From the NCBI GenBank assembly GCA_963783085.1, contig CAWAMJ010000008.1, positions 248,001-312,000 on the forward strand: a stretch of DNA of 64,000 bases. The letters are read 5' to 3'. Shown in pieces: positions 38,423-48,694 of this stretch. A program made the position numbers and the translations under genes. Position 1 is the stretch's first letter. Each line of letters starts with the position of its first letter. The stretch comes from CAVYUC01 sp963783085 (GTDB lineage: Bacteria > Bacteroidota > Bacteroidia > Bacteroidales > Prolixibacteraceae). The notes under the pieces were generated by a model that was given only the letters and a program-made list of their open reading frames with translations, was not told the DNA's origin and searched no databases.

Positions 38423-38815
38423 ATGTCGTTAGATAAAGGAAAACATTTGGTTGAGGAAATTGATGGTACACTTTGTACTTTGGTAGAATCGGGTATTGAT
38501 GCTAACCGGCTGAAATTCCTGAAAGAGTTGCTGGAATTCAATCATTTTGAAGTGAAAACCGAAGAAAAGCCGGGGAAAGATGATGAACCATCTACGTTTA
38601 CCATAGGCGTTACCGATATGGTTTTTAATCCGGTAATTGCGGTTTACGAACGCTCACTGAAACGTCCCGGTAATGGAGAAGTGGTTTCGCCCGCTTTCTG
38701 GAATCAGGAAAAAGAATTAGAGGATGTGCCTTATTTCGATTACCGCCTGAAAAATCCGAAAGCAAAAAATATCGACGACTTCAAAGTAAATCCCTGGTCG
38801 TACCGAACGGTATAG
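38423..38815 (+). CDS. Conserved hypothetical protein following nuoN
   Basis: A 130-residue soluble protein with no signal peptide. The N-terminal third (GIDANRLKFLKELLEFNHFEVKTEEK) suggests a helix-strand unit; the C-terminal part has acidic and aromatic residues (VPYFDYRLKNPKAKNIDDF). I do not recognise a characterised family. It lies 18 bp after nuoN on the same strand and probably shares the nuo transcript, so a role linked to complex I expression or assembly is possible but unproved. Confidence 0.75.
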   Translation: MSLDKGKHLVEEIDGTLCTLVESGIDANRLKFLKELLEFNHFEVKTEEKPGKDDEPSTFTIGVTDMVFNPVIAVYERSLKRPGNGEVVSPAFWNQEKELEDVPYFDYRLKNPKAKNIDDFKVNPWSYRTV

Positions 38816-38879
38816 AGACCTTCTGATTTGAATTCTGAATTTATGAGCTATTTAATATCAATACAAAATTTATATTTTT

Positions 38880-39356
38880 GTGTCAGTGAAACAAAAAGTT
38901 TATTCCATATTTCTCTTGTTATCATTTCTGGTGATTTTATGCCACGAAATGATACCCCATCATCACCATGAGGAAGATAGACGGAGGAATTTTCTACTGC
39001 TCACAATCGAAAGAAAAAATTACGCTCCCATTTCGATGAAGCACATTTTCTATTCGGAAATGGAGATAAAGAGTAAAACAATGTTTTAGGCTTCAGATGA
39101 ACCTCATAAACATACTTTTCCAATCCACCATCACATAATAACATCTTTTGATAACGATTTTATCAGGTTAAATCCAAAGGAAAACACCCCTTTGAAACCA
39201 CTTGCCTTACAGTTATTCTTTATCGAAAATCTCTTGGCAAATTCACAGAAATTACCGGATCATAAACTATTACAATTCCCTGAACCACCTCCGTTAATAA
39301 GATTTATTTATGAACCCGGAGCCGTTGGCTTACGGGCGCCCCCGGCTATTGCCTGA
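38880..39356 (+). pseudogene. Small His-rich membrane-anchored protein with an internal TAG stop
   Basis: One frame starts at a GTG (38880; MSVKQKVYSIFLLLSFLVILC) and shows a signal or anchor helix, then IPHHHHEED. It is cut by TAG at 39087-39089, but the same frame continues as ASDEPHKHTFPIHHH and ends with EPGAVGLRAPPAIA before TGA at 39354. That His-rich pattern and the GLR-x-PP ending match small proteins found before RND metal-efflux genes in Bacteroidota. The middle part (RRRNFLLLTIERKNYA) looks unlike a conserved segment. Other frames there give IDGGIFYCSQSKEK and FDEAHFLFGNGDKE, so paired indels are an alternative to a true nonsense codon. Confidence 0.6.
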
Positions 39357-39444
39357 ACTGAAAGAAACTCTTTCAATTTATTTTCTTTTCGACTTTTTTG
39401 AATAATTATCCCGTCATATTGATGCGGGAAAAACAAGTACGTTT

Positions 39445-40962
39445 ATGAATAACTTTAAATATTTCATTTTTGCAGCCATTATTGTATTTGCAGCAGGCTG
39501 CAACTCAAAACAAAGCTCCCAGGGACAAGCTCATGATGTAGTTGGAGGAGAGGAAACATCTGACCACGGACACGAACATGAGCCCGGTGCATTAAGCTAT
39601 ACGCTCTTTTCTGATGATTATGAACTTTTTGTTGAATTCCCGGCCCTTATTGTGGGGCAAAGCAGTGCATTCGCGGCCCACTTTACACGGTTAGGCACTT
39701 ACAAACCGGTTTCCGAAGGTAAATTAACAGTAAGTATCGGAAAGGAGCTTCGTAATAGTGTTGATGCACCTTCATCTCCGGGTATTTTCCGTCCGGTGTT
39801 GGAACCTAACGAAGCCGGCATTTACCAACTGCAGTTCGAACTGGAAAACAAAAATGGAAATGCAACATTTCGCGTAGAAGATGTTCGTGTTTATTCCAAT
39901 GTAGAAGAAGCTGCGCACGACGCTGTTGAAGAACCGGCGGGCAATGAAATTACCTACCTTAAAGAACAGGCCTGGAAAACTGAATTCCAAACGATGGAAG
40001 TTACTCCTCAACCCTTTTATTCAGTAATTCATACTTCGGGGAAAGTAGCCAGTCAGCCACAGTCTGAAATCACTTTAAATGCACAGGTAGCTGGTACGGT
40101 TCAACTTTTAGCTGTACGGGGTGAAACGGTAAACAGAGGCGATTTACTGGCGTTAATATCCGGTTCAGGAGTGGATAACAATATGACACTGCGATTAAAT
40201 GAAAGTAAAATCGCATTTGAAAAAAGCAAAGCTGATTATCTTCGGTCAATGCCGCTTGTTAAAAACAGCATTATTTCGAAGAAGGATTTTTTGGATGTTG
40301 AAGCTCAGTATCAACAGGATTCGTTACGCTACCGTCAACTGGCCAAACTGGTTTCACAAAACGGTTTAAAAATTACTGCGCCAGTCAGTGGATTCATCTC
40401 TAAACTCGATGTTGAAAACGGACAATTTATTGAAGCCGGAAGTCCACTATTAACGGTTACCAACAAAAATCAGGTGTTAATTGAATCTTTTGTAAACCAA
40501 TCGGATTTTAACCGGGTCGATGGAATTTTTGATGCCAATTTCCAATTACCGGGCGATAACAAAGTTGTTTCACTGAATGAGGTTGATGGAAAGGTAAAAG
40601 CGAAAAATGCTTTTGTAAACGAAAGTCAGCCCCGGATTCCTGTAACCTTTTCGGCCACAAACAATGGGATGTTAATGCCGGGAATGTTTCTTGAAGCTTT
40701 TCTTTTTACGGGTCAAAAGCAAGCGGCGATTGTAGTCCCGCTTTCTTCCATTATCGAAGAACAAGGACAATATTACGTTTTTGTTCAATCTGGCGGGGAA
40801 TCATTTGTAAAGCGTGAGGTACGGCTGGCCGATAACGATGGTAAGAATGTTGAAATTCAATCCGGACTGGAACCTGGTGAAAGAATTGTCACCAAAGGTG
40901 CTTACCAGATAAAACTGGCATCAATGGCGGGCGATTTACCAATTCATGGTCATACCCATTAA
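39445..40962 (+). CDS. RND efflux periplasmic adaptor (CusB/CzcB family lipoprotein)
   Basis: A 505-residue membrane-fusion protein. The N-terminus is a lipoprotein signal, IIVFAAGCNSKQ, followed by a His/Glu-rich segment (SDHGHEHEPG) suited to metal binding. Residues about 45-165 form an extra beta-sandwich domain before the adaptor core. The core has a split lipoyl domain (NAQVAGTVQLLAVRGETVNRGDLLA and ITAPVSGFISKLDVENGQFIEAGSPL) around a short helical hairpin, then beta-barrel and membrane-proximal domains. It starts the adaptor-pump-channel operon and probably delivers divalent metals or Cu+ to the pump. Confidence 0.9.
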   Translation: MNNFKYFIFAAIIVFAAGCNSKQSSQGQAHDVVGGEETSDHGHEHEPGALSYTLFSDDYELFVEFPALIVGQSSAFAAHFTRLGTYKPVSEGKLTVSIGKELRNSVDAPSSPGIFRPVLEPNEAGIYQLQFELENKNGNATFRVEDVRVYSNVEEAAHDAVEEPAGNEITYLKEQAWKTEFQTMEVTPQPFYSVIHTSGKVASQPQSEITLNAQVAGTVQLLAVRGETVNRGDLLALISGSGVDNNMTLRLNESKIAFEKSKADYLRSMPLVKNSIISKKDFLDVEAQYQQDSLRYRQLAKLVSQNGLKITAPVSGFISKLDVENGQFIEAGSPLLTVTNKNQVLIESFVNQSDFNRVDGIFDANFQLPGDNKVVSLNEVDGKVKAKNAFVNESQPRIPVTFSATNNGMLMPGMFLEAFLFTGQKQAAIVVPLSSIIEEQGQYYVFVQSGGESFVKREVRLADNDGKNVEIQSGLEPGERIVTKGAYQIKLASMAGDLPIHGHTH

Positions 40963-40973
40963 AACAGGAAGCT

Positions 40974-43900
40974 ATGTTGAATAAAATTATTGATTTTTCA
41001 CTTAAAAACAGGCTTCTGGTTTTGTTCCTGGCTTTCATCCTTTTGATAGGAGGAAGTTATGTGGCAACGCAAATGGAAGTGGATGTTTTTCCTGATCTGA
41101 CCGCCCCTACAGTGGTGGTGTTGACCGAAGCACATGGTATGGCTACTGAGGAAGTGGAACGCCTGGTCACTTTCCCCATTGAAACAGCAGTAAATGGTGC
41201 AACCAACGTACGCAGGGTTCGTTCGTCATCGGCAACGGGAATTTCCATTGTTTGGGTCGATTTTGAATGGAACACCGACATTTTTAAAGCGCGGCAAATC
41301 GTTAGCGAAAAACTGGCAACTGTGGCTGAACGTCTTCCGCAAAATGCCGGAAATCCGACACTTGCCCCGCAATCATCTATTATTGGTGAAATACTAACGA
41401 TTACAGTTTCGTCAGATTCAATTTCACCGATGGATTTGAGAACCATTGCAGACTGGCAAATCCGTAACCGGCTGCTTTCAATTGGAGGGGTTTCGCAGGT
41501 GATTGTAATTGGAGGGCGAGTATAAACAATACATTGTAGAGGCCGACCCTGAAAAAATGGATTATTATGATGTAAGTTTCTCCGAACTTTTCAATGCTTG
41601 TGATAACCTGAATCAAAATGCTACAGGAAGTTTTCTGAACGATTTTGGAAATGAATATGTCATTCGGGGTGTTATCCGCACCAATAATTTGTCGGATATT
41701 GGAAATTCAGTCATAAAGACGGTAAAAGGGCAACCTGTTTCAGTTAACGACGTGGCGAATGTAAAAATTGGTGCGGCACCTAAAATTGGTGCAGGTTACC
41801 TAAACAGTCAGCCCGCAATTGTAATGAATGTATTAAAACAACCCAATACCAACACATTGGTTTTGACTGAAAAGCTGGATAAAGCCATTGCCGGATTGAA
41901 AGAAACATTGCCTGCACATATTAAAATTCGTACTGATGTTTTCCGGCAGTCTGATTTTATTGAGCGTGCAGTAGATAATGTTACAAGAGCACTTTTTGAA
42001 GGTGGTTTGTTTGTTGTAATTATCTTGTTTTTGTTCCTCTTAAATATACGAACAACAGTGATTTCGTTAATTGCAATTCCGCTTTCGCTGTTGGTTTCTG
42101 TGATTACACTAAAAGGACTGGGACTAACCATCAATACCATGTCATTAGGAGGGATGGCCATCGCCATTGGCTCACTGGTCGACGATGCCATTATTGATGT
42201 GGACAATGTATTGAAAAGGCTCAAGGAAAATGCCCGATTGCCGAAAGATAAACAGGAGGTAAAACTGAAAGTAATTTTCAATGCTTCCAAAGAAATCAGG
42301 GCATCCATTTTAAATGCAACACTTATTATCATCGTTGCTTTTATTCCTCTGTTTTTCCTGTCAGGTATGGAGGGAAGGATGTTGAAACCACTGGGCATAT
42401 CCTTTATTGTATCGCTGTTTGCTTCGCTGGTGGTGGCGATAACCCTCACTCCAGTTCTCTGTAGTTACCTGCTTACCGGCGAAAAGCAACTTTCACGGCA
42501 TGAAACGGGCAGTCGCTGGGTACGCTGGCTTAACAACAAATACGGAAAGGCGTTGGAGCGTTCCCTGAATATTAAGAAGTCGTTGATAGCTGCGGCAGGA
42601 GTGTTGTTTATTGCATCCATGTTCGTTTTATTCAATTTAGGCCGGAGTTTCCTGCCCGAGTTCAACGAAGGGATGCTGACATTGAGTACCGTTAGTTTAC
42701 CGGGAATTTCGCTGGAAGAAAGCAATAAAATGAACCAGATGCTTGAAAAGGAAATGCTCGAAATGGACGAAATCAATACCATTGTAAGGCGCACCGGGCG
42801 TGCCGAACTGGATGAACATGCTCAGGGTGTTTTTTCTTCGGAAGTGGATATTCCATTTACTTTAAATGGCCGTTCAAAAGCTGATTTTCTTGAAGAATTA
42901 AGAAACCGGCTGGCAACCATAAGGGGGATTAATATCACCGTTGGGCAGCCGCTGTCACACCGAATTGATCACATGCTTTCGGGAACCCGGGCGAATATTG
43001 CCATCAAAGTCTTCGGAACTGATTTGCAAAAGATGTTCTCGCTGGGTAACCAGATTAAATCGAATATTTCCGGTATCGATGGATTGGTTGATGTTAATGT
43101 GGAACAGCAGGTTGAAATTCCTCAGTTACAGATAAAGCCGAAGCGTGAAATGCTGAAACAATATGGTATTCCTGTAAATGAATTTGCTGAATTTATTGAT
43201 GTGGCTTTTGCAGGGGAGAAGGTTTCGGAAGTGTACGAGGGGAATATGAGTTTTGATTTAATGTTGCGGTACAACGACCGCTACCGCGAATCGGTGGATG
43301 CCGTAAAAAACACGTTAATTGATACACACAACGGCGGAAAGTCGCTTTGAAAGAAGTGGCTGACATTGTATCTGCTTCCGGTCCAAATACAATCAGCAGG
43401 GAAAATGTGCAGCGCAAAGTGGTGGTTTCGGCCAACGTGGCGGGGCGCGATTTGCGCAGTGTGGTTACCGATGTGCAAAGCAACATTGCCCAAAATATCG
43501 ACCTGCCTGAAAATTACTATATTGAATATGGCGGACAGTTTGAAAGCGAGGAAAAGGCGTCAGGATTGCTTTTTTATACTTCACTACTGGCCATATTTGT
43601 TATCTTCCTTCTGTTATATATGGAGTTTCGCAATATAACTGTTTCCGCAGTTGTTCTGCTCAACCTGCCTTTGGCGTTAATTGGCGGGGTTGTCAGTATC
43701 TGGGCAACATCCGGCATGTTGAGTATTCCGGCTATCATCGGGTTTATTACCTTGTTTGGGATTGCCACGCGGAACGGTATTTTACTGGTTTCCCGTTATC
43801 AGGCCTTGCAGGAAGAAGGAGAGCCGTTGCACAAAGCGATAATTCATGGTTCACTCGACAGGTTAAATCCCATTTTGATGACAGCTCTTACGGCAGCCCT

Positions 43901-44063
43901 GGCACTTATTCCACTGGCTTTTGCCGGCGATAAGCCCGGTAATGAAATTCAAAGCCCAATGGCGGTTGTAATTTTGGGTGGACTGTTTAGTTCAACTCTG
44001 CTGAATATATTTATTGTACCCGCTGTGTATTCTCTCATAAAAAGAAAGGAGTTTATTAAATGA
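40974..44063 (+). pseudogene. CusA/CzcA family heavy-metal RND pump, interrupted by two frameshifts
   Basis: The rebuilt protein is about 1029 residues, normal for the HME-RND family. It begins MLNKIIDFSLKNRLLVLFLA. Shifts lie near 41517 (extra G: GGAGGG for GGAGG, restoring IGGEYKQYIVEADPEKM) and near 43339 (missing A, restoring GGKVALKEVADIVS). The net length is a multiple of three, as +1 and -1 predict. Conserved parts: VFPDLTAPTVVVLTEAHGM, MSLGGMAIAIGSLVDDAI (proton-relay Asp pair in helix 4), and GIATRNGILLVSRYQ. It lies between the adaptor and channel genes and overlaps the latter by 4 bp (ATGA). Confidence 0.88.
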
Positions 44064-45236
44064 AGAAATTAATCTATATCATGCTGTTTTTGTCTGCACC
44101 GTTTTTCGGTTTTGGCCAAATTCTTGACAGCTTGTTGCACAAAGCGGAGCAAAATAATCCCCGGTTAATAGCTTTGCAAAAATGGCTGGAGGCAGAGGAA
44201 ACCAGAGCCCGAACAGGTATTTACCCCGACAATCCTGAAGTAAGTTACAAATATCTTTTTGGCAATGAAGAAGCTATTGGCAACCAGCAGGAATTTGAAG
44301 TAATGCAGTCATTCAAACTACCTGGTTATTATTCTTCAAAATCAGAGTTGCAGCAGTTGCAGTTTGAGCAAAAAAAGGTATCGGTACAAAAAGAAAGGTT
44401 GGCAATACTTCATGAAGTGCGCACAGTTTATTTTAACCTCGCGTGGCTGACCAAAAAAGCGGAACTGCTTGAAACAAGAAAAAACGAATCCGAAAAACTG
44501 GTGAAACTAATAAAACAGGGATTTGAAAGCGGGGAAATTTCAAAACCTGTTTATGATAAAGCCAGGCTTTACAACATCAATGTGCAGGCTGAGTGGCAAA
44601 AAATGGTTTCGGATATTCAAATTCAAAAGGAGCAATTAAAACAAATGAGTGGTGACATGTCGGTTGATAATCTGGCATTGGATTATCCGTTAAATTGGAG
44701 ATTGCTTTCTCTCGATTCGCTACTGTCCAGCCTGCCTGGTCAAAATCCTGATTTGATTATAGCCCGGTTGGGAACCGATGAATATAAAACGCAGGTGAAA
44801 CACGAAAAAATGAATCAACTGCCTTCGTTTGAAGCCGGTTACCATGGGGAAAAAATTTTCAACCAAAGCTTGCGGGGACTACATGCGGGAATTGAAATTC
44901 CGCTGTGGAAAGATAAAAACCGGGTAAAAATGGCAAAAATTCAATCGGAATGGTCGCAGGCAAAACTCACGCAGAAAGAAAGTGAACTGCGGACGGAAGT
45001 CATTTCAAAATACAACGAAATACAAAACCTGCGGAATACCTATCTTACAGATGAAGGCTATTGCCGACGACGAGCAATTATCAGAAAGTAGTCTGCAACT
45101 ATTACAATCTGGGCAGATTTCATTTCCTGAATACCTGGTCGAAGTTCAGTTTATATGGGATGCTAAAAGTGCTTACCTGGAAACAGAAAAGAACTACTTC
45201 ATTGCATTATCCAGACTGAAACAACTATTCTTATAG
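44060..45236 (+). pseudogene. TolC family outer-membrane channel (CusC-like), one frameshift
   Basis: A rebuilt 391-residue outer-membrane efflux protein. The signal peptide is MKKLIYIMLFLSAPFFGFGQ. Two coiled, repeat-like halves are visible (ALQKWLEAEETRARTGIYPDNPEVSY, and IEIPLWKDKNRVKMAKIQSEWSQAKL). An extra base near 45057 shifts LTDEG into a short end; the other frame continues IADDEQLSESSLQLLQSGQIS to LKQLFL. The length is one base over a multiple of three. ATGA overlap with the pump gene supports translational coupling. It should form the exit duct of the tripartite system. Confidence 0.85.
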
Positions 45237-45444
45237 AAATTAAGACTAAAGGTGGATTGCCGGAGTTCATATCCATCTTTGGTTTTTTTTTTGGTAATAA
45301 AATCAAGGATTTATTCATGTATGGAAATCCAAACGGATTCGGGTTACATGTTTCTGATTAAATGGGCTAAACATTTTAATGCGAAAAGATTGTTTTGCCG
45401 AAGAATCCTGAATGTGCTGAACCATCATCTTACTGCATGGCAAT

Positions 45445-46459
45445 TCATTTCTTTATGTATACCAAAATTTGAGCTTCATTGCCTAATCTTGCAGGTGCAG
45501 CAACAAATAACTGATTGAGTTCAGGTACAAAAAGAGCCGTCCGTGCGCCGGATTGGGTTTCAATTTTGGATACGGTTTCATAGGTGTCGGAGTCAATTTG
45601 CCTGATGACATCAACGTAACCACCTCCGCAGGAAACATACAACAATTTCGAGTTTTGGTCATAAAAGACATCGTCTGTATCTCCATCGATACCAATCGAC
45701 ATAACTTTTTTCCCGGTATTAATATCAATTACAAGTAATTCCGAAGGATGACGGCAACCAATAAACAAACGGCGGTGCACCGTATCCAATGCCATCGGAA
45801 AGTTCGATTTGGCTTCTTCAACTTTCCATTCAGATTCACAACCTTTTCCGGTTTAAATCAATCACATCAACAAGACGTGCTCCGGGAATATTGACAAAAA
45901 TTTTTTTCGTATTTTGATCTAATTGAAATGATTCAGGATGTCCGGGCAAATTTACATCTCCCAGTTTTTTAAAAGTCCGCGCATCAACGATTGCAATACT
46001 TCCGCTGCCATAACCGACATAGACTTTTTTTGATAAAGCATCATAACGGACATTATCAGCATCGCCGTTTAATTTCAAGGAATTTATTTCTTTAAAGGTT
46101 TTTGCACTAAACACATTGCACATGCCATTTTCTCCGTTGGCCACAAAAATTACATCGTTTTCCGGTAAATATTGTATTCCCTGTGGTTCGCCCAGATTTC
46201 TTATTGTATGAGCCACCTTTCGGGCTTTTAAATCGATAATTTCCACGGTGTTGTTACCTAAAGCAGCAATGTACAGAAACTGCCCGTTACCATTATATGC
46301 AAGATGGTCAATTCTTCCGCTCACGTTGGGCAGAGGAATCGTAGCTACAAGTTTAAGCTGTGTATCTGCTTTAGCATTGTTCTGTTGATTCGATCCACCG
46401 GAACATTGTATAAAGAACAAGTTGAAAAACAACCACAAAGTGAAACTAAATTTTACCAT
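45445..46459 (-). pseudogene. YncE-like beta-propeller lipoprotein, one frameshift
   Basis: A rebuilt protein of about 337 residues. It starts at the ATG at 46459 (MVKFSFTLWLFFNLFFIQCSGG), whose FFIQC looks like a lipobox. Repeated blades of the form LxYNGxxQFLYIAALGNNTVEIIDL, VGYGSGSIAIVDARTFKKLGDV and LFIGCRHPSELLVIDINTGKKV indicate a seven-bladed YVTN propeller. An extra A near 45844 (AAAA for AAA on the minus strand) breaks the frame after DLNRK; the next frame resumes GCESEWKVEEAKSNFP. It lies 7 bp after the DUF1259 gene and converges on the RND operon. The function is unknown; cell-surface binding is plausible. Confidence 0.82.
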
Positions 46460-46466
46460 ACATCCG

Positions 46467-47330
46467 TCATTTCTTTGAATTTGTTTTATCAATTGCTGCT
46501 TTTATCCCTTTCGCAAGTTTAACCGGGTCGTCAACTGCCCAGAAATGCATCATAAATAACCTGGGATTCTCGTAAAGCATGTGGTTGTGCAAAGCCGTCA
46601 CACTTATTCCATTGGAGGTTAGTGCCTTTACAACTTGATTTACCTCGTCAGCTAATAAAACAAAATCGCCGGTGATTCCTGCCTTACTGCCTTCCATCTG
46701 AAAGTTTATTGCCGTGCCAACCCCTATGAATGGTGCCAAAGCCATGCCATTTTCGGTTATATTTTCCGCCCTTGGAAATCCGAAATGAATGATATTCCCA
46801 TTTTGTTTGCCGGATTTGCCGAGCACAGCTTCCACCTTTGACCAATCGGGTTTTATTCCCTGTGTTTCCGCCGGAGTTAATGTGAGAGGAGTTCCGGTAA
46901 CGGCAAGGACTGATTTAATTGCCCCGGCAAGTTTAACTGCATCGCCTTTCCCCGCGAAATGTATATATTTTACATTTGGTGTTTCGCCTACCAGGTGATT
47001 ATGTACAGCCGTTACTTCCAGATTTTCCGATACTATCTTAGAGATAACCGGAGCAACTTCTTCATCCAACAGTACGAGGTCTCCCATCATCATTGAATTT
47101 TCGCCTGCTTTAAGGAAACCAACCCATGTTGTTAGCGCGAAGCCGGGTGCAACAGAAAAATCGCCAACTCTGATTTTTAAATCACTACGTGGAAAGGTAA
47201 TTTTAAATACTCCATCCTGTACAGCTCCCTTTTTACCAAACACGCTTTCTACTTCAGACCAATTACTTTCCTGAGCAATGCATAATGACAAGTTTAATAT
47301 CACTAAAATAAAGGAAATGACTGTTTTCAT
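46467..47330 (-). CDS. DUF1259 (LppY/LpqO) family secreted protein with duplicated domain
   Basis: A 287-residue protein with a signal peptide (MKTVISFILVILNLSLCIAQ). It consists of two copies of the DUF1259 domain at about residues 25-150 and 160-285. Each copy has an E-x-x-x-G-K-x-G start (SVFGKKGAVQDG, AVLGKSGKQNG), a P-R-x-[DE]-[LN] strand and a T-A-[VL]-H-N-H motif (TAVHNHLVGETP and TALHNHMLYENP), followed by a histidine in IHFAGKG or MHFWAVD. The paired histidines suggest metal binding. It lies upstream of the propeller lipoprotein gene and near metal-transport genes. No function is established for the family. Confidence 0.88.
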   Translation of the reverse strand: MKTVISFILVILNLSLCIAQESNWSEVESVFGKKGAVQDGVFKITFPRSDLKIRVGDFSVAPGFALTTWVGFLKAGENSMMMGDLVLLDEEVAPVISKIVSENLEVTAVHNHLVGETPNVKYIHFAGKGDAVKLAGAIKSVLAVTGTPLTLTPAETQGIKPDWSKVEAVLGKSGKQNGNIIHFGFPRAENITENGMALAPFIGVGTAINFQMEGSKAGITGDFVLLADEVNQVVKALTSNGISVTALHNHMLYENPRLFMMHFWAVDDPVKLAKGIKAAIDKTNSKK

Positions 47331-47433
47331 ATTTTACCGTTTGAGTGTTGTCCATGAAAATAATCACATTATAAAATTTCATAAATAACTATTTACCAGT
47401 ATATTTAACAAATTCTATGATTGTTTGTTGACC

Positions 47434-47466
47434 TTTGATAGAAAAACCAGCAGCTTATTATTTTTG
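47434..47466 (+). promoter_or_regulatory. Bacteroidota-type promoter upstream of the CDF transporter
   Basis: TTTG (47434-47437), a 21-bp spacer and TATTTTTG (47459-47466) match the TTTG-N19-21-TAnnTTTG consensus. Transcription would start near 47473, about 155 nt before the CDF start codon. Confidence 0.6.
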
Positions 47467-47491
47467 CTATTTTTTGGAAGTCAATAAAAGG

Positions 47492-47614
47492 ATGAACATA
47501 CCTGAATTACATCTCGGACACACAAGGAACAACGATAATGAAGGGATAATTGTGAAGAATACTATTTATATACTTAAAGTAAATTTTTTCCTTGAAAAGC
47601 CTTTCGTCAATTAA
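47492..47614 (+). other. Possible 40-codon leader ORF before the CDF gene
   Basis: An ATG preceded by AAAGG opens a frame MNIPELHLGHTRNN... of 40 codons, ending 15 bp before the CDF start and inside its predicted leader. It has no recognisable family features, so it may be chance or a small upstream ORF. Confidence 0.25.
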
Positions 47615-47629
47615 TATAAAATTCAGACA

Positions 47630-48553
47630 ATGACGGAACATACACATCATAAGGGTAAACATGAACATACGCATGGTTCGGTTGATCCATCAATAGTCAC
47701 AACAAAAAAAGGATTGTGGGCCGTAAAATGGTCATTTATCGGTCTGATGATAACGTTTGTAATCCAGGTTGTTATAGTTATCATTTCGGAGAGCGTGGCT
47801 TTACTGGCTGATACCATTCATAATCTGGGCGATGCCATTACGGCCATCCCTTTGGGGATCGCATTTTTGTTTACCATGAAAAAACCTTCCGGAAAATTTA
47901 CTTATGGTTATGGACGAGTGGAAGATTTGGCAGGAGTAATTGTTGTTCTTTTAATTCTGTTTAGCGCGATAGTAGCCGGGTATGAAGCCATTGAGAGAAT
48001 AATTCACCCTCTGGAAATTCATCATCTTTGGGCTGTGGTTTTTGCATCAATTATCGGCTTTATTGGCAACGAAGCGGTTGCTGTTTTTCGAATCAGAGTT
48101 GGGAAGGAAATTGGAAGTGCTGCGCTGGTTGCCGATGGTTATCACGCAAGAATCGATGGCTTTACCAGTTTGGCTGTTCTTTTCGGGGCAATAGGGGTGA
48201 TGCTCGGTTTTCCTCTTGCTGACCCGATTATTGGTCTTTTAATTACCCTAACCATTTTAAAAATTGTCTGGGATTCGGTTAAAACCGTATTTACCCGCTT
48301 GCTCGATGGCGTAGAACCTGAACACTTGCACGAAATCGAACACGCAATTACTCATGTTAAGGGCATAATTGAAGTACGGAACGTTAAAGCCCGGTGGTCA
48401 GGTCATCAGTTACATACTGAAATCTTTATCACAATCCGTGCAGGACTAAGTGTCAGTGAAGCACATCAAATCATCGAAAATATTGAGCACGAGGTTAAGC
48501 GTCATGTAAAATATGTCTCAGGTGTTATCGTTGATATTGAACCGGACAGCTGA
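47630..48553 (+). CDS. Cation diffusion facilitator (CDF) metal transporter
   Basis: A 307-residue Zn2+/divalent metal:proton antiporter. A His-rich N-terminus (EHTHHKGKHEHTHG) precedes six membrane helices. The transport-site residues are in LLADTIHNLGDAIT (helix 2: Asp, His, Asp) and LVADGYHARIDGFTSL (helix 5: Asp, His, Asp). The cytoplasmic C-terminal domain (about 215-307) has VRNVKARWSGHQLHTEIFI, as in CDF dimerisation domains. It sits after the metal-linked DUF1259 and RND genes but on its own predicted promoter. Confidence 0.93.
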   Translation: MTEHTHHKGKHEHTHGSVDPSIVTTKKGLWAVKWSFIGLMITFVIQVVIVIISESVALLADTIHNLGDAITAIPLGIAFLFTMKKPSGKFTYGYGRVEDLAGVIVVLLILFSAIVAGYEAIERIIHPLEIHHLWAVVFASIIGFIGNEAVAVFRIRVGKEIGSAALVADGYHARIDGFTSLAVLFGAIGVMLGFPLADPIIGLLITLTILKIVWDSVKTVFTRLLDGVEPEHLHEIEHAITHVKGIIEVRNVKARWSGHQLHTEIFITIRAGLSVSEAHQIIENIEHEVKRHVKYVSGVIVDIEPDS

Positions 48554-48694
48554 TATGTAAATTTAAAAAAGTCCTCAAAAAACAGCCGCAAATCCAACGT
48601 CACAATGATTACTATATCCATAAATAAGGAGTTTTTTAAATGAAAATGTATTCATTAAATTTATAATTTTAGCCTTTTCAGAGTAACTAAACCA

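Noticed and set aside
45252..45518. An 88-codon plus-strand frame after the TolC-like gene
   Set aside because: It overlaps the conserved end of the opposite-strand propeller gene and has no recognisable domain.
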